A stretch of 23,949 bases of DNA, from assembly GCA_050014415.1 (NCBI GenBank), contig JBEKDJ010000056.1, forward strand, positions 1 through 23,949. Reading direction: 5' to 3'. The notes under the pieces are model-generated. The model did not search any database. It was given only the letters and a program-made list of their open reading frames with translations, and had not been told where the DNA came from. Below, piece after piece: positions 8,609 to 15,958 of the stretch. Position 1 is the first letter of the stretch; each line of letters starts with the position of its first letter. This stretch comes from JBEKDJ01 sp050014415 (GTDB lineage: Bacteria > Desulfobacterota > BSN033 > UBA1163). The position numbers were made by a program, and so were the translations under genes.

Positions 8609-8665
8609 AGTCCTCTCCTCCTCTTTTGCTATTTTTGCTTGGGGATCCTCCCCATCGATTTTCAT

Positions 8666-8694
8666 TTTTTACCACTTATTAGAAAACAAATCAA
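8666..8694 (-). promoter_or_regulatory. Candidate sigma-70 promoter of the importer operon
   Basis: Read on the minus strand, TTGATT (8694-8689) and TAAAAA (8671-8666) are separated by 17 bases, 58 bases before the ATG at 8608. Each hexamer departs from consensus at two positions. An alternative pair, TTGAAG and TAATAA, overlaps it. The leader also contains a small GGGGA/TCCCC hairpin at 8641-8653. Confidence 0.35.
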
Positions 8695-8713
8695 TCCCTT
8701 CAATTAATTTGCT

Positions 8714-8742
8714 TTGCAAATTCGCCAGAGAATGCATAAAAT
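8714..8742 (+). promoter_or_regulatory. Candidate sigma-70 promoter of trmFO
   Basis: TTGCAA (8714-8719) and TAAAAT (8737-8742) are 17 bases apart. A start about seven bases after the -10 element falls at 8749-8750, one or two bases before the trmFO ATG at 8751, so the transcript would be leaderless or nearly so. The AGAGGAAG between the -10 element and the ATG would then not be in the mRNA. Confidence 0.45.
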
Positions 8743-8750
8743 AGAGGAAG

Positions 8751-10070
8751 ATGAAGCCGATCGTTGTTATTGGCGCTGGACTCGCGGGGTGCGAGGCATG
8801 CTGGCAGATTGCGAGGAGAGGGGGGAACGTTATTCTCCACGAGATGAAGCCGGAGGTTTATTCTCCAGCCCACCGTTCACCACTTTTCGCGGAAATGGTT
8901 TGCAGCAACTCTTTTAAATCCGAATCAATTGAGAATGCACCCGGGGTTCTCAAAGAAGAGATGAGGCGGTTGGACTCTCTGATCTTGCAAACCGCCGAAG
9001 AGTCGAGAGTTCCGGCGGGGGATTCCTTAGCGGTAGACCGAGAAGTTTTTTCGAAGAAAATCACCGATACTCTAGAGAGCTTGGGAAATGTGCGGGTTAT
9101 CCGCAAGGAGGTCTCAGCCATTCCTCGAGACGAAATCACTGTTATCGCAACCGGTCCTCTCACCTCCGAGTCCCTAAGTCAGGAAGTCCGGAAGGTGACC
9201 GGAAATGATCATCTCTTTTTCTATGACGCGATCTCGCCCATCGTCACCGCCGATTCAATCGATTTTCAGAGCTCTTTTAAGGCCTCACGGTATGGAAAGG
9301 GTGGAGACGACTATATCAATTGCCCGATGGATGAGGAACAGTACTACCGATTTGTGGATGCATTGAATCAAGGGGAGCGAATACCGATCCGATCGTTTGA
9401 AAGAAGGTATCTCTTTGAGGGATGTCTCCCGGTTGAAGAGATGGCGGAGCGTGGAAAGGAGACCTTGGCCTTTGGGCCGCTTAAGCCGGTCGGCCTCATC
9501 GATCCGAGGACAGGAAGGCAACCCTTTGCTGTCGTTCAACTGAGACAAGAGGATCGGTTTAAAACGGTTTTCAGCTTGGTGGGTTTTCAGACTCGACTGA
9601 GGCAGGGAGAGCAGAGGAGAGTCTTTCGAATGATTCCGGGCCTTGAGAGGGCCGAGTTTGTTCGATGGGGTTCCGTCCATCGCAACACCTTCATCGACTC
9701 CCCTCGATTGCTGAAGGAGTCTCTTCAGTTGAGACATCTTCCACGTCTCTTTTTTGCCGGCCAGATCACTGGCGTTGAGGGCTATATGGAGTCTGCAGCG
9801 ATGGGGCTTCTTTCGGGCATCAATGCTTACCGCCACGGGAAGGGATTGCCTTCCATTGTTCCTCCTCCAGCCACGGCCTTGGGGGCTTTGATCAATTACA
9901 TCGTCCACTCCCAAGCTACTCCTTTTCAGCCGATGAACATCAATTTTGGCCTGTTTCCTCCCGTAGAAGGGAAGAGAAGAGGCCGTGAGAAGAGGCGACT
10001 TCTTGCGAAGCGCGCACTGGAAGAGATAGAACGATGGAAGGAAGAGACGGGAAATGGAGAGATATCTTGA
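8751..10070 (+). CDS. trmFO: Methylenetetrahydrofolate-tRNA-(uracil-5-)-methyltransferase TrmFO
   Basis: This 439-residue FAD enzyme methylates U54 in the T-loop of tRNA, using 5,10-methylenetetrahydrofolate as carbon donor and NAD(P)H as reductant. The N-terminal dinucleotide fold is complete ('VVIGAGLAGCEA', about residues 5-16). Family hallmarks follow: 'EMVCSNSFKSE' with a conserved Cys, 'INCPMDEEQYYRF' with the second conserved Cys, 'FFAGQITGVEGYMESAAMG' near the FAD site, and 'NINFGLFPP' close to the end. Length is normal for the family. The ATG at 8751 fits the family N-terminus exactly. It is divergent from the importer operon and followed 37 bases later by a small Cys-rich protein gene. 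TrmFO instead of the SAM-dependent TrmA is usual in Firmicutes, Deltaproteobacteria and several other phyla but not in Gammaproteobacteria. Confidence 0.96.
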   Translation: MKPIVVIGAGLAGCEACWQIARRGGNVILHEMKPEVYSPAHRSPLFAEMVCSNSFKSESIENAPGVLKEEMRRLDSLILQTAEESRVPAGDSLAVDREVFSKKITDTLESLGNVRVIRKEVSAIPRDEITVIATGPLTSESLSQEVRKVTGNDHLFFYDAISPIVTADSIDFQSSFKASRYGKGGDDYINCPMDEEQYYRFVDALNQGERIPIRSFERRYLFEGCLPVEEMAERGKETLAFGPLKPVGLIDPRTGRQPFAVVQLRQEDRFKTVFSLVGFQTRLRQGEQRRVFRMIPGLERAEFVRWGSVHRNTFIDSPRLLKESLQLRHLPRLFFAGQITGVEGYMESAAMGLLSGINAYRHGKGLPSIVPPPATALGALINYIVHSQATPFQPMNINFGLFPPVEGKRRGREKRRLLAKRALEEIERWKEETGNGEIS

Positions 10071-10107
10071 CATTTGATCATTTTCTTTGGGATGGGGCGG
10101 GGTAATC

Positions 10108-10419
10108 GTGAAAGAACGGCACTGTTTGAGGTGTGGTAAGGAGCTTCTCCCAGGAAGTCTCTCCTACGTCGTCCACATCAGGGTCTTTGCCGGTTTCGAT
10201 GAGGTGCTCCCTGAGCCGGAGGGAGAAATTGATGAGCAGATGAAGCAGACCCTTGAGCAGATTGAGAAATCGGATCCAGAGGAGTTAGAGAAGGATGTCT
10301 ATGAAGAATTCACCTTAATTCTCTGCAAAAGTTGTCGTGATCGGTTTGTAAAGGAGACCCAGCATCCTTGGGAAGGTCCTTTCCAAGTCAAGAAAGATCC
10401 TGGCCATATCCTTCACTGA
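10108..10419 (+). CDS. Small zinc-ribbon-like protein of unknown function
   Basis: This 103-residue acidic protein has a CXXC near its N-terminus ('HCLRCGKEL') and a second CXXC near the C-terminus ('LCKSCRDRF'), so one zinc-ribbon-like site is likely. Between them is an acidic, helical stretch ('EQIEKSDPEELEKDVYEEFT'). The GTG at 10108 is preferred because a GGGGCGGGG run lies just upstream and the Cys motif then starts at residue 5; a TTG at 10087 would add seven poorly conserved-looking residues. It sits 37 bases after trmFO and is probably co-transcribed. I do not recognise a named family, and the function is unknown. Confidence 0.72.
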   Translation: MKERHCLRCGKELLPGSLSYVVHIRVFAGFDEVLPEPEGEIDEQMKQTLEQIEKSDPEELEKDVYEEFTLILCKSCRDRFVKETQHPWEGPFQVKKDPGHILH

Positions 10420-10549
10420 TGGTCTTCCCTTGAATTTTCTTCTCGCACTTATGAATCGGCTCCATAAGCCTCCCACTGCCTGGTGGAAAGAGCCAGGATA
10501 TGCGTCTCGGGGATTCTGGGTTCTCATTTGAGTGAGGGCGCACTTGAAA

Positions 10550-11722
10550 TCACTGCTTCCTGTTGGGGTTGGCAATCTCTGATAGCTGAAGAGTGATCTT
10601 CTGAGGAGAGAAATACGTTGCGGAGATGCCCGAAGGGGTGTTCATATCCGCTTCGGAAAGGGAGATCTGGTTTATTCCAGGATGAGCACGCGCGAGATCG
10701 ACATGGGCCCGAAGACGACCTGGGTCAATAGAAGAAAGAAGCCTCTGCGAACCCCTGAGGCGTACATTGATCGCCTTGGGCCATTCTCCAGTAATGGTTA
10801 GATTCTGGGGAATGGAATAGTATTCAATGGGCATTTTGAAGCTGACCTGGCTCTGGCGGACCCCTATCACAAAAATCCAAAGGAAACAGACCAAGAAGAA
10901 AACAAATGCCTTTTGGGGGATATCACGAAAAATGACTTTCGACCATCTCTTTTGACCCTCTTTTTCTCTCGAGGGAGAAGGAAGATCTGTGAGACTCCTC
11001 TTCAGGTCCTCTTTTCTTTCTATCTTTTCGATCTTTCCCTTTGAGGCGAAAAGAACCTTTTTCCTCTCTTCCGAAATGATAATGCAGTCTGCATCTGAGA
11101 TTTCTGTTATCCCTAGTGCCGCACGATGTCTCGTCCCCCATTCCTTTGGAAGGGATGAGGACTGAGAGACAGGGAGAAGGGCGGTCGCATAGCGGATTCG
11201 ATCTCCCCGAATGATCACAGCCCCATCGTGCAGTGGTGATTGGGAGTTGAAAATACTGATTAAGAGATCTTCATTCATCTCCGCATCCAGGCGGGTTCCA
11301 CCATGGATGAATTCATCGAGCTCATCTTCTCTCTGCAAGACGATCAGACCCCCCACTGCTTTCTCGACCATCTTGAAAGAGGCTTCTACAATTCCGTCAA
11401 GAGCCTCCGAAGAATGTCTCTCAGGCTTACCAAAAAGGAATGTGGGAAGGGTGATGCTTCCCAAGACTTGCCGTATCTCTTGCTGGAAAATCACTACCAA
11501 GACGAGTAGAATCACGGCCCAGAGGTTCTCCAGTCCCCATACAGAGAGAGGAAGGTCAATCCATTGAGCAACGAAATAGTAGAAAGGTAGGGCCAGGATG
11601 GCCAGTATCATGCGCAGGGCCTTCTTCTTTCTCAACCAGAGATAGAGATGGTAGAAAACGAAGGCCAAGATCAAAATGTCCAGACCGTCCTGCCAACGGA
11701 AAAGATTCATGAAGCCTTCCAT
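10550..11722 (-). CDS. cdaA: Diadenylate cyclase CdaA fused to a YbbR (CdaR-like) domain
   Basis: This 390-residue membrane enzyme makes c-di-AMP from two ATP. Three N-terminal helices (about 13-30, 37-55, 66-82) are followed by a DisA_N cyclase domain with both catalytic motifs: D166-G-A168 in 'LHDGAVIIRGDRI' and R198-H-R200 in 'GTRHRAALGITE'. After a charged linker (about 235-265) comes a fourth membrane helix (273-288). A single YbbR-type extracytoplasmic domain (about 290-385) ends the protein. In Bacillus the cyclase and its regulator CdaR/YbbR are separate adjacent genes; here they are one chain. The ATG at 11722 is chosen for the upstream AAGGAGAG; the longer in-frame ATG at 11782 lacks such a site. 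Convergent with the trmFO pair and divergent from the next plus-strand operon. c-di-AMP usually controls potassium and osmotic balance and wall homeostasis. Confidence 0.92.
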   Translation of the reverse strand: MEGFMNLFRWQDGLDILILAFVFYHLYLWLRKKKALRMILAILALPFYYFVAQWIDLPLSVWGLENLWAVILLVLVVIFQQEIRQVLGSITLPTFLFGKPERHSSEALDGIVEASFKMVEKAVGGLIVLQREDELDEFIHGGTRLDAEMNEDLLISIFNSQSPLHDGAVIIRGDRIRYATALLPVSQSSSLPKEWGTRHRAALGITEISDADCIIISEERKKVLFASKGKIEKIERKEDLKRSLTDLPSPSREKEGQKRWSKVIFRDIPQKAFVFFLVCFLWIFVIGVRQSQVSFKMPIEYYSIPQNLTITGEWPKAINVRLRGSQRLLSSIDPGRLRAHVDLARAHPGINQISLSEADMNTPSGISATYFSPQKITLQLSEIANPNRKQ

Positions 11723-11896
11723 TGAGCTCTCCTTCGAACCATCCCGTCTCCCAATTTTCAGAATGGAGACTAGGATAGTCATACCTCATTGATGCATCCA
11801 TTTTCAACCCTGTCCGATGGCTCAGAGATGAGCGGTGATATGAATGATCTTCTTCACGAATCATCCAAATCGGAAAAGAACGGAAACAAAATCCCC

Positions 11897-11927
11897 TTGA
11901 CAAGTGACGAAATGTTTGGTTTATAAT
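11897..11927 (+). promoter_or_regulatory. Sigma-70 promoter with two consensus hexamers, 19-bp spacer
   Basis: TTGACA (11897-11902) and TATAAT (11922-11927) both match consensus exactly, with a 19-base spacer that is two longer than ideal. The start would be near 11934, about 24 bases before the ATG at 11958. An imperfect palindrome TTCAA-N9-TTGAA (11931-11949) covers the predicted start and could be an operator. The long spacer often goes with activator dependence. It should drive the STAS-like gene and probably the GalT-like gene behind it. Confidence 0.6.
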
Positions 11928-11957
11928 TGTTTCAACTGAATCAATTGAAGGTGAAGA

Positions 11958-12545
11958 ATGAACAGGAGACTCCTCTCTTTGAAGAGACTGAGTAACGGCC
12001 TTTCGAAGGATGGGGCGAAGGAGATGACCGGCCGCTCCCGGGGCGCCCGGATCCGGGAGGCGATCGAGAAGGTTCTGGGAGAAGGGAAGGGCACGTCCTG
12101 TGTGGTTTTGGACTTTTCAGGGATTGGGGCCATCGATTTTTCCTGGGCGGATGAGGTGGTGGCCAAAATGGTATCCCGATTGTGGAGTGGCGAATATGGC
12201 GAGAAGTTTCTCCTTTTGAAGGGCCTCACTCTTTCCCAAGCCGAGAACATCCATGTGGCCCTGGAAAGAAAACGGTTAGCGGTCTTAACCACCGGACCCA
12301 GGGGGTGGCGGATTATCGGCTCCCTTAACAACTATTTGGTCCATACCCTAAACCAGGTGATGAAGAGGAAGCGGTTGACCTTGAGGCAGTTATCAGAAGA
12401 AGAGAGCATTGGGATGAATACGAGTGGCACAAGACTTCTCAATCTCTACAAGAAACGCCTTGTAGCGAGAATGGAAGGACCGACGACGGGGAGGGACGAT
12501 CCTCATCGAGGGAGACAGTTTGTCTATCGGTCCCTGCTGTCGTAG
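11958..12545 (+). CDS. STAS-like domain protein, probable regulator
   Basis: This 195-residue cytoplasmic protein has a basic N-terminus, then about residues 30-75 with 'VVLDFSGIGAIDFSWADEVV'. That is the hydrophobic strand plus Asp/Ser loop typical of STAS-like (anti-sigma-antagonist or DUF4325-type) folds. The second half, about 100-190, is very basic and may contain a helix-turn-helix ('LLNLYKKRLVARMEGPTT', 'GRQFVYRSLL'), resembling a winged helix. No enzyme residues stand out. The gene is first behind a strong promoter and lies 15 bases before the GalT-like gene. It could act as a phospho-switched partner or DNA-binding regulator; both are inferences. The divergent neighbour is the c-di-AMP cyclase. 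Confidence 0.6.
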   Translation: MNRRLLSLKRLSNGLSKDGAKEMTGRSRGARIREAIEKVLGEGKGTSCVVLDFSGIGAIDFSWADEVVAKMVSRLWSGEYGEKFLLLKGLTLSQAENIHVALERKRLAVLTTGPRGWRIIGSLNNYLVHTLNQVMKRKRLTLRQLSEEESIGMNTSGTRLLNLYKKRLVARMEGPTTGRDDPHRGRQFVYRSLLS

Positions 12546-12560
12546 GAGGGGGAGGGTGAC

Positions 12561-13547
12561 TTGGCGCAGCTTCGGAGAGAGCCGATTGCAAGAAGATGGG
12601 TGGTCGTTACCACGGATGATGTGAAGGGGCCTTCGGATTACCTTTCCTTCAAGCCGCCCTATCAGTCTCAAGCGTCTGACGGGCCATGTGCTTTCTGTCC
12701 AGGTCATGAGGGGATGACTCCCAAAGAGACTTTTTCTCTGAGTGGGGCGGGAAAGCAATGGTCTGTTCGTGTGATCCCGAATAAGTTTCCTTTCTTCCGA
12801 ATCGAGGGGGAATTTGACCGAAGGCCCGAAGGGATGTACGATGTGATGGAAGCGATTGGTGCCCATGAGATCGTGATCGAAGCGCCCGAACATCATCAGA
12901 ATCTAGCGATGATGGAGCCTTCTCAGATCGAGAGCATTCTCTTCGCCTATTGCGAAAGGCTCATCGATTTGGAGAAGGACCGAAGATTTGAGCAGTTCCT
13001 CATTTTGAAGAATTATCCGGGAATATTCAATCGCCATCCGCACTCTCACATCCTTGCGATGCCGGTGATTCCCCGAGGGATTGACGAGGAGATCTGGGGG
13101 ACCTTGGAATACTATCAACAGAAAGAGCGATGTATTTTCTGTGACATCATCAAAGAAGAGATTGCGTTGAAGAAGAGGGTTATCTTGGAGACGGTTCATT
13201 TCTTGGTTTTTTCCCCCTTTGCTTCCCGTTATCCCTTTGAGACATGGATTATCCCGAAGACCCATTCCCCTGATTTTCATCGTATCAATAAAGAGGAAAT
13301 GGAAGATCTTTCTTTGGCGATCCAATCCCTCTTCCTTCGATTCCATAAACTGCTTTCTGATCCGCCTTATAGTCTTACGTTCCATACCTCGCCGGTCCAG
13401 AATCGCTTTCACCGATCAGAATACCACTGGCACATCGAGACCCGGTTAAGGATTGGATTGAGAGAAGGATTTGAATGGGGGACGGGTTTCTTCGTTAATC
13501 CCACGCCCCCCGAAAATGCCGCCGCTTACTTAAGGGAAGTGGGTTAA
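12561..13547 (+). CDS. Galactose-1-phosphate uridylyltransferase family enzyme
   Basis: This 328-residue protein of the HIT superfamily GalT branch swaps a nucleotidyl group between UDP-sugar and a sugar-1-phosphate through a His-bound intermediate. Visible features: zinc ligands C43-A-F-C46, the catalytic triplet H159-P-H161-S-H163 in 'NRHPHSH', a second pair CIFC near residue 192, and the C-terminal 'YHWHIE'. The start is TTG at 12561 after AGGAGGGGGAGGG, an exceptionally good ribosome-binding site that decides the start. No galactose kinase or epimerase gene lies nearby, so the true sugar may be something other than galactose; many environmental GalT-like enzymes act as ADP- or UDP-sugar transferases. 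The second CXXC pair is intact. Confidence 0.88.
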   Translation: MAQLRREPIARRWVVVTTDDVKGPSDYLSFKPPYQSQASDGPCAFCPGHEGMTPKETFSLSGAGKQWSVRVIPNKFPFFRIEGEFDRRPEGMYDVMEAIGAHEIVIEAPEHHQNLAMMEPSQIESILFAYCERLIDLEKDRRFEQFLILKNYPGIFNRHPHSHILAMPVIPRGIDEEIWGTLEYYQQKERCIFCDIIKEEIALKKRVILETVHFLVFSPFASRYPFETWIIPKTHSPDFHRINKEEMEDLSLAIQSLFLRFHKLLSDPPYSLTFHTSPVQNRFHRSEYHWHIETRLRIGLREGFEWGTGFFVNPTPPENAAAYLREVG

Positions 13548-13617
13548 ACCGTTGGGAGTTCGACGTGAGGCGTTCGGAGTGGAGAACTAAGAGGCGACAG
13601 AGAGAGGAAATATAGAG

Positions 13618-14883
13618 ATGGTCGGTGAACTAGAAAGAGGCCGGTTCCACCGGCCGTCTCCAAATGCGGGAAAGAAGAAAAGGAGGAGGATTCTCTTCTT
13701 GGGAGCTTCTTCCATCGGCCTTTTTCTGTTGATTTACTTTTTCGTTTTTTCATCCAGACCCATTCTCTTCCCGGCAAAGCCCACTCGTTCAATTCATGAA
13801 ACACCCAGAGAAGAGCATCTCCAGATGATCGAAGGAGAAGTGAGGGAGAGAAGCACTCTTTTCAAGTCGTTATCCGAGCAGAAAATCCCCCTTCCATGGA
13901 TCCATCTCGTTGTCTCAAAATTGAAACCCTATGTGGATTTCAAAAAGATCAAAGGTGGAACCTACCGTTTCATTAAGGATGTCAAGGGGGAAATGGTGAA
14001 GTTTGTTTTTGAGGCGGGGCCCACGGAGATTTATGAGATCGAGAAGGATGACCAAGGGTATATTGCCAAGAGAAGGCAAGTCTCACTGGAAACTCGTCTC
14101 GTGAAAGTGGAAGGGGAGATTCACTCCTCTCTCTTTGAGGCAATGGATGCCGCTGGAGAAGGAGATCCGTTGACCATCGCCTTTGCAGATATACTCGCTT
14201 GGGAGGTCGACTTCTATAAGGATGTCAGGGAAGGGGATCGGTTCAAAGTGTTGGTGGAGAAGGTCTACAAGGGAGAGCAGTTCATTCAATACGGATCCAT
14301 TCATGCAGTGGAGTATCAACGGGAGGAGAGGGTTTACAGGGGGATTAGATACGAAGGGGACTATTATGACGAGAATGGGAACTCCATGAAAAAGGCCTTC
14401 CTGAAAACCCCTCTGCGATTTAACCGTATCAGTTCGAGATTCAGCCTGGCGAGGAAGCATCCGATTATGGGAGGCGTTCGACCCCATTTGGGAGTCGATT
14501 ATGCCGCGCCGATAGGGACCCCGATTTGGGCAGTGGCAGATGGGACCGTTGTTTCGTCTAGGTGGAACGGGGGGTTCGGGAACCAGGTGGTCCTTCGCCA
14601 TCCGAATGGATATGTCACTTACTATGGTCACCTTTCTCGCTACGGTCATGGGATTCGCAAGGGGGTGCGGGTGGCGCAGAAACAAGTCATCGGATACGTG
14701 GGTTCCACCGGTCTGTCGACTGGACCGCACTTGGACTATCGGTTGGCAAAGGAGGGCCAGTTGAAAAACCCATTAAGAGTGTCTTTTCCGGAAGGGGTTC
14801 CCATCGGAAAAGCAGAGAGAGAAGCGTTTCTGAAGAGAAGAGATGAAATGATCGCATGGCTTCAAGGAAGTACCTCTTGCTAA
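13618..14883 (+). CDS. M23-family peptidoglycan DD-endopeptidase with membrane anchor
   Basis: This 421-residue protein is a cell-wall endopeptidase of the MepM/OapA type. A basic N-terminus is followed by one membrane helix (about 23-42), a linker with a LysM/OapA-like region (about 60-140), a beta-rich middle domain and a C-terminal M23 domain (about 265-405). Zinc and catalytic residues: H290 and D294 in 'HLGVD', H338 in 'YYGHLSRY' and H371 in 'GPHLDY'. The second His of the usual HXH is replaced by Asp (D373). Such HXD variants occur in M23 proteins and Asp can still bind zinc, but activity should not be taken as certain. Start ATG 13618. It cleaves cross-links and so allows wall growth or division. 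Confidence 0.87.
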   Translation: MVGELERGRFHRPSPNAGKKKRRRILFLGASSIGLFLLIYFFVFSSRPILFPAKPTRSIHETPREEHLQMIEGEVRERSTLFKSLSEQKIPLPWIHLVVSKLKPYVDFKKIKGGTYRFIKDVKGEMVKFVFEAGPTEIYEIEKDDQGYIAKRRQVSLETRLVKVEGEIHSSLFEAMDAAGEGDPLTIAFADILAWEVDFYKDVREGDRFKVLVEKVYKGEQFIQYGSIHAVEYQREERVYRGIRYEGDYYDENGNSMKKAFLKTPLRFNRISSRFSLARKHPIMGGVRPHLGVDYAAPIGTPIWAVADGTVVSSRWNGGFGNQVVLRHPNGYVTYYGHLSRYGHGIRKGVRVAQKQVIGYVGSTGLSTGPHLDYRLAKEGQLKNPLRVSFPEGVPIGKAEREAFLKRRDEMIAWLQGSTSC

Positions 14884-14963
14884 AGAGTGATCGGGGAGAC
14901 AGAAGCATTCCATTAGCAGAAGGAGAGAGGAATAGGGTGAAGGATCCCGGCATTGGGGATAAG

Positions 14964-15209
14964 ATGAGTGCGGCCGTCACAGGGTTAAAAGGCACCTGCA
15001 ACGCAGGCCACGTCGTAGGAGAAGGGTTTGAGATCAGTTGTCACAATCCAGGAGGTCTCTGCGGCTTTTTCTACCACGCTCTTTTCCCCACTCTGTCGGT
15101 GATGGGGTCTGGAGGGAGATATCCTCGAGGGGATCCCGATGTCATCGAGGTAGAGTGCCCGGACCGGATCAACCTTCTCTCCCTGAGGTTAGAGAGAGTG
15201 GAGCCGTAG
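14964..15209 (+). CDS. TIGR04076 family protein
   Basis: This is an 81-residue reading of a small protein with the family pattern: an N-terminal beta strand, 'KGTCNAGHVVGEGFEI' with a Cys, 'PGGLCGFFYHALFPTLSV', the Gly-Gly turn 'SGGRYP', and 'VIEVECPDRINLLSLRLER' at the end. TIGR04076 proteins are widespread in anaerobes and archaea and have no established activity. The same frame is open back to an ATG at 14856, inside the preceding peptidase gene, and has a GTG at 14937. The ATG at 14964 follows GGGGAT and best fits family length, though a few N-terminal residues may be missing. It ends 13 bases before the response regulator. Confidence 0.72.
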   Translation: MSAAVTGLKGTCNAGHVVGEGFEISCHNPGGLCGFFYHALFPTLSVMGSGGRYPRGDPDVIEVECPDRINLLSLRLERVEP

Positions 15210-15222
15210 AAAGAAGGGGGAT

Positions 15223-15612
15223 ATGGGGCAGAAAAAGAGGATTCTTGTTGTGGATGATGAACGGGATATTGTGAAGGTATTGATGATTCGTCTTCAGTCG
15301 AGCGGGTACGAAGTCATCACAGCTTTTGACGGTGCCCAGGGCGTTTTCATGGCCCATAAGGAGAAACCGGATCTGATCATCCTCGATATTCGGATGCCGG
15401 CAGGGGATGGTTTCAGTGTCGCAGAAAGGTTGAAGCGCTCCAGCCCTACGTGGACGATCCCCGTCATCTTTCTGACTGGGAGTCCGGAGAAAGATGCTGA
15501 GGAAAGGGCGATGGAATTGGGGGCTCGTTTCTATATAAAGAAACCCTACGACCCGGAAGAGCTGTTGGATGCGGTCAAGAGGGCCCTGGAGGCAACGCCT
15601 TCTGATGCTTGA
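15223..15612 (+). CDS. Stand-alone receiver (CheY-like) response regulator
   Basis: This 129-residue protein is a single receiver domain without an output module. The acidic pocket is D11/D12, the phospho-acceptor D55 ('LIILDIRMP'), the switch T85 ('VIFLTGSP') and the conserved K107 ('YIKKPYDPEELL'). All are present, so phosphorylation is expected. A strong AAGGGGG site precedes the ATG. No histidine kinase is encoded in the window, so the cognate kinase is elsewhere. The product could signal to a partner by direct binding, as CheY or Spo0F do. It is embedded between the TIGR04076 gene and the BON-domain gene, in the same direction. Confidence 0.92.
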   Translation: MGQKKRILVVDDERDIVKVLMIRLQSSGYEVITAFDGAQGVFMAHKEKPDLIILDIRMPAGDGFSVAERLKRSSPTWTIPVIFLTGSPEKDAEERAMELGARFYIKKPYDPEELLDAVKRALEATPSDA

Positions 15613-15649
15613 GTTTCGGCGTGCCGGGGCCTTTACCCCTTGGTGAGGG

Positions 15650-15958
15650 ATGTTAAAGGAAGATTTCGTCATCCAATCGAACGTTCGGCGAGTCCTGACC
15701 CGGAGCAACATCGATTATTCAGGAATCACTTTTGGGACGGTGAAGGGAGTGGTCTATCTGCGGGGAATCCTCAAATTGCCCCTCTCCCATACGGATGGCA
15801 GTATAGAGAGCGCGGTGGACTTTACGATCCAGAATCTTCAATCTTTGGAAAAGAAGATCAAGAGTATTCCCGGCGTCATCGACATTGAGTTTGAACTCAG
15901 CAATTGGAGGAAAAAAAGGGGGCAATGGACCCCGAAGAGATTGCAGGAGGACAGTTGA
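15650..15958 (+). CDS. BON-domain-like small protein
   Basis: This 102-residue protein shows one BON-like alpha/beta unit: 'IQSNVRRVLTRSNIDYSGITFGTVKGVVYLRG' followed by 'LQSLEKKIKSIPGVIDIEFELS'. That is the helix, strand, 'G.V.L.G' turn and 'I.GV..I' pattern of the family. BON domains bind lipids or membranes, or act as potassium sensors (Kbp). No signal peptide is present, so it is probably cytoplasmic. The C-terminus is basic. Its last 34 bases overlap the start of the TPR gene in another frame, so the two are translationally linked. Confidence 0.72.
   Translation: MLKEDFVIQSNVRRVLTRSNIDYSGITFGTVKGVVYLRGILKLPLSHTDGSIESAVDFTIQNLQSLEKKIKSIPGVIDIEFELSNWRKKRGQWTPKRLQEDS

Noticed and set aside
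9285..10073. Minus-strand 262-codon ORF under trmFO
   Set aside because: It lies entirely opposite TrmFO, whose motifs are complete, and the translation is Ser/Arg/Leu-rich without family features.
10315..10575. Minus-strand 86-codon ORF after the CdaA-YbbR gene
   Set aside because: It overlaps the small Cys-rich protein gene by about 105 bases, has no recognisable domain and no good ribosome-binding site. Its coding support is weaker than that of the plus-strand gene.
14083..14730. Minus-strand 215-codon ORF under the M23 peptidase gene
   Set aside because: It is antisense to a gene with clear family motifs, and the translation has no domain or signal. This is a composition shadow.
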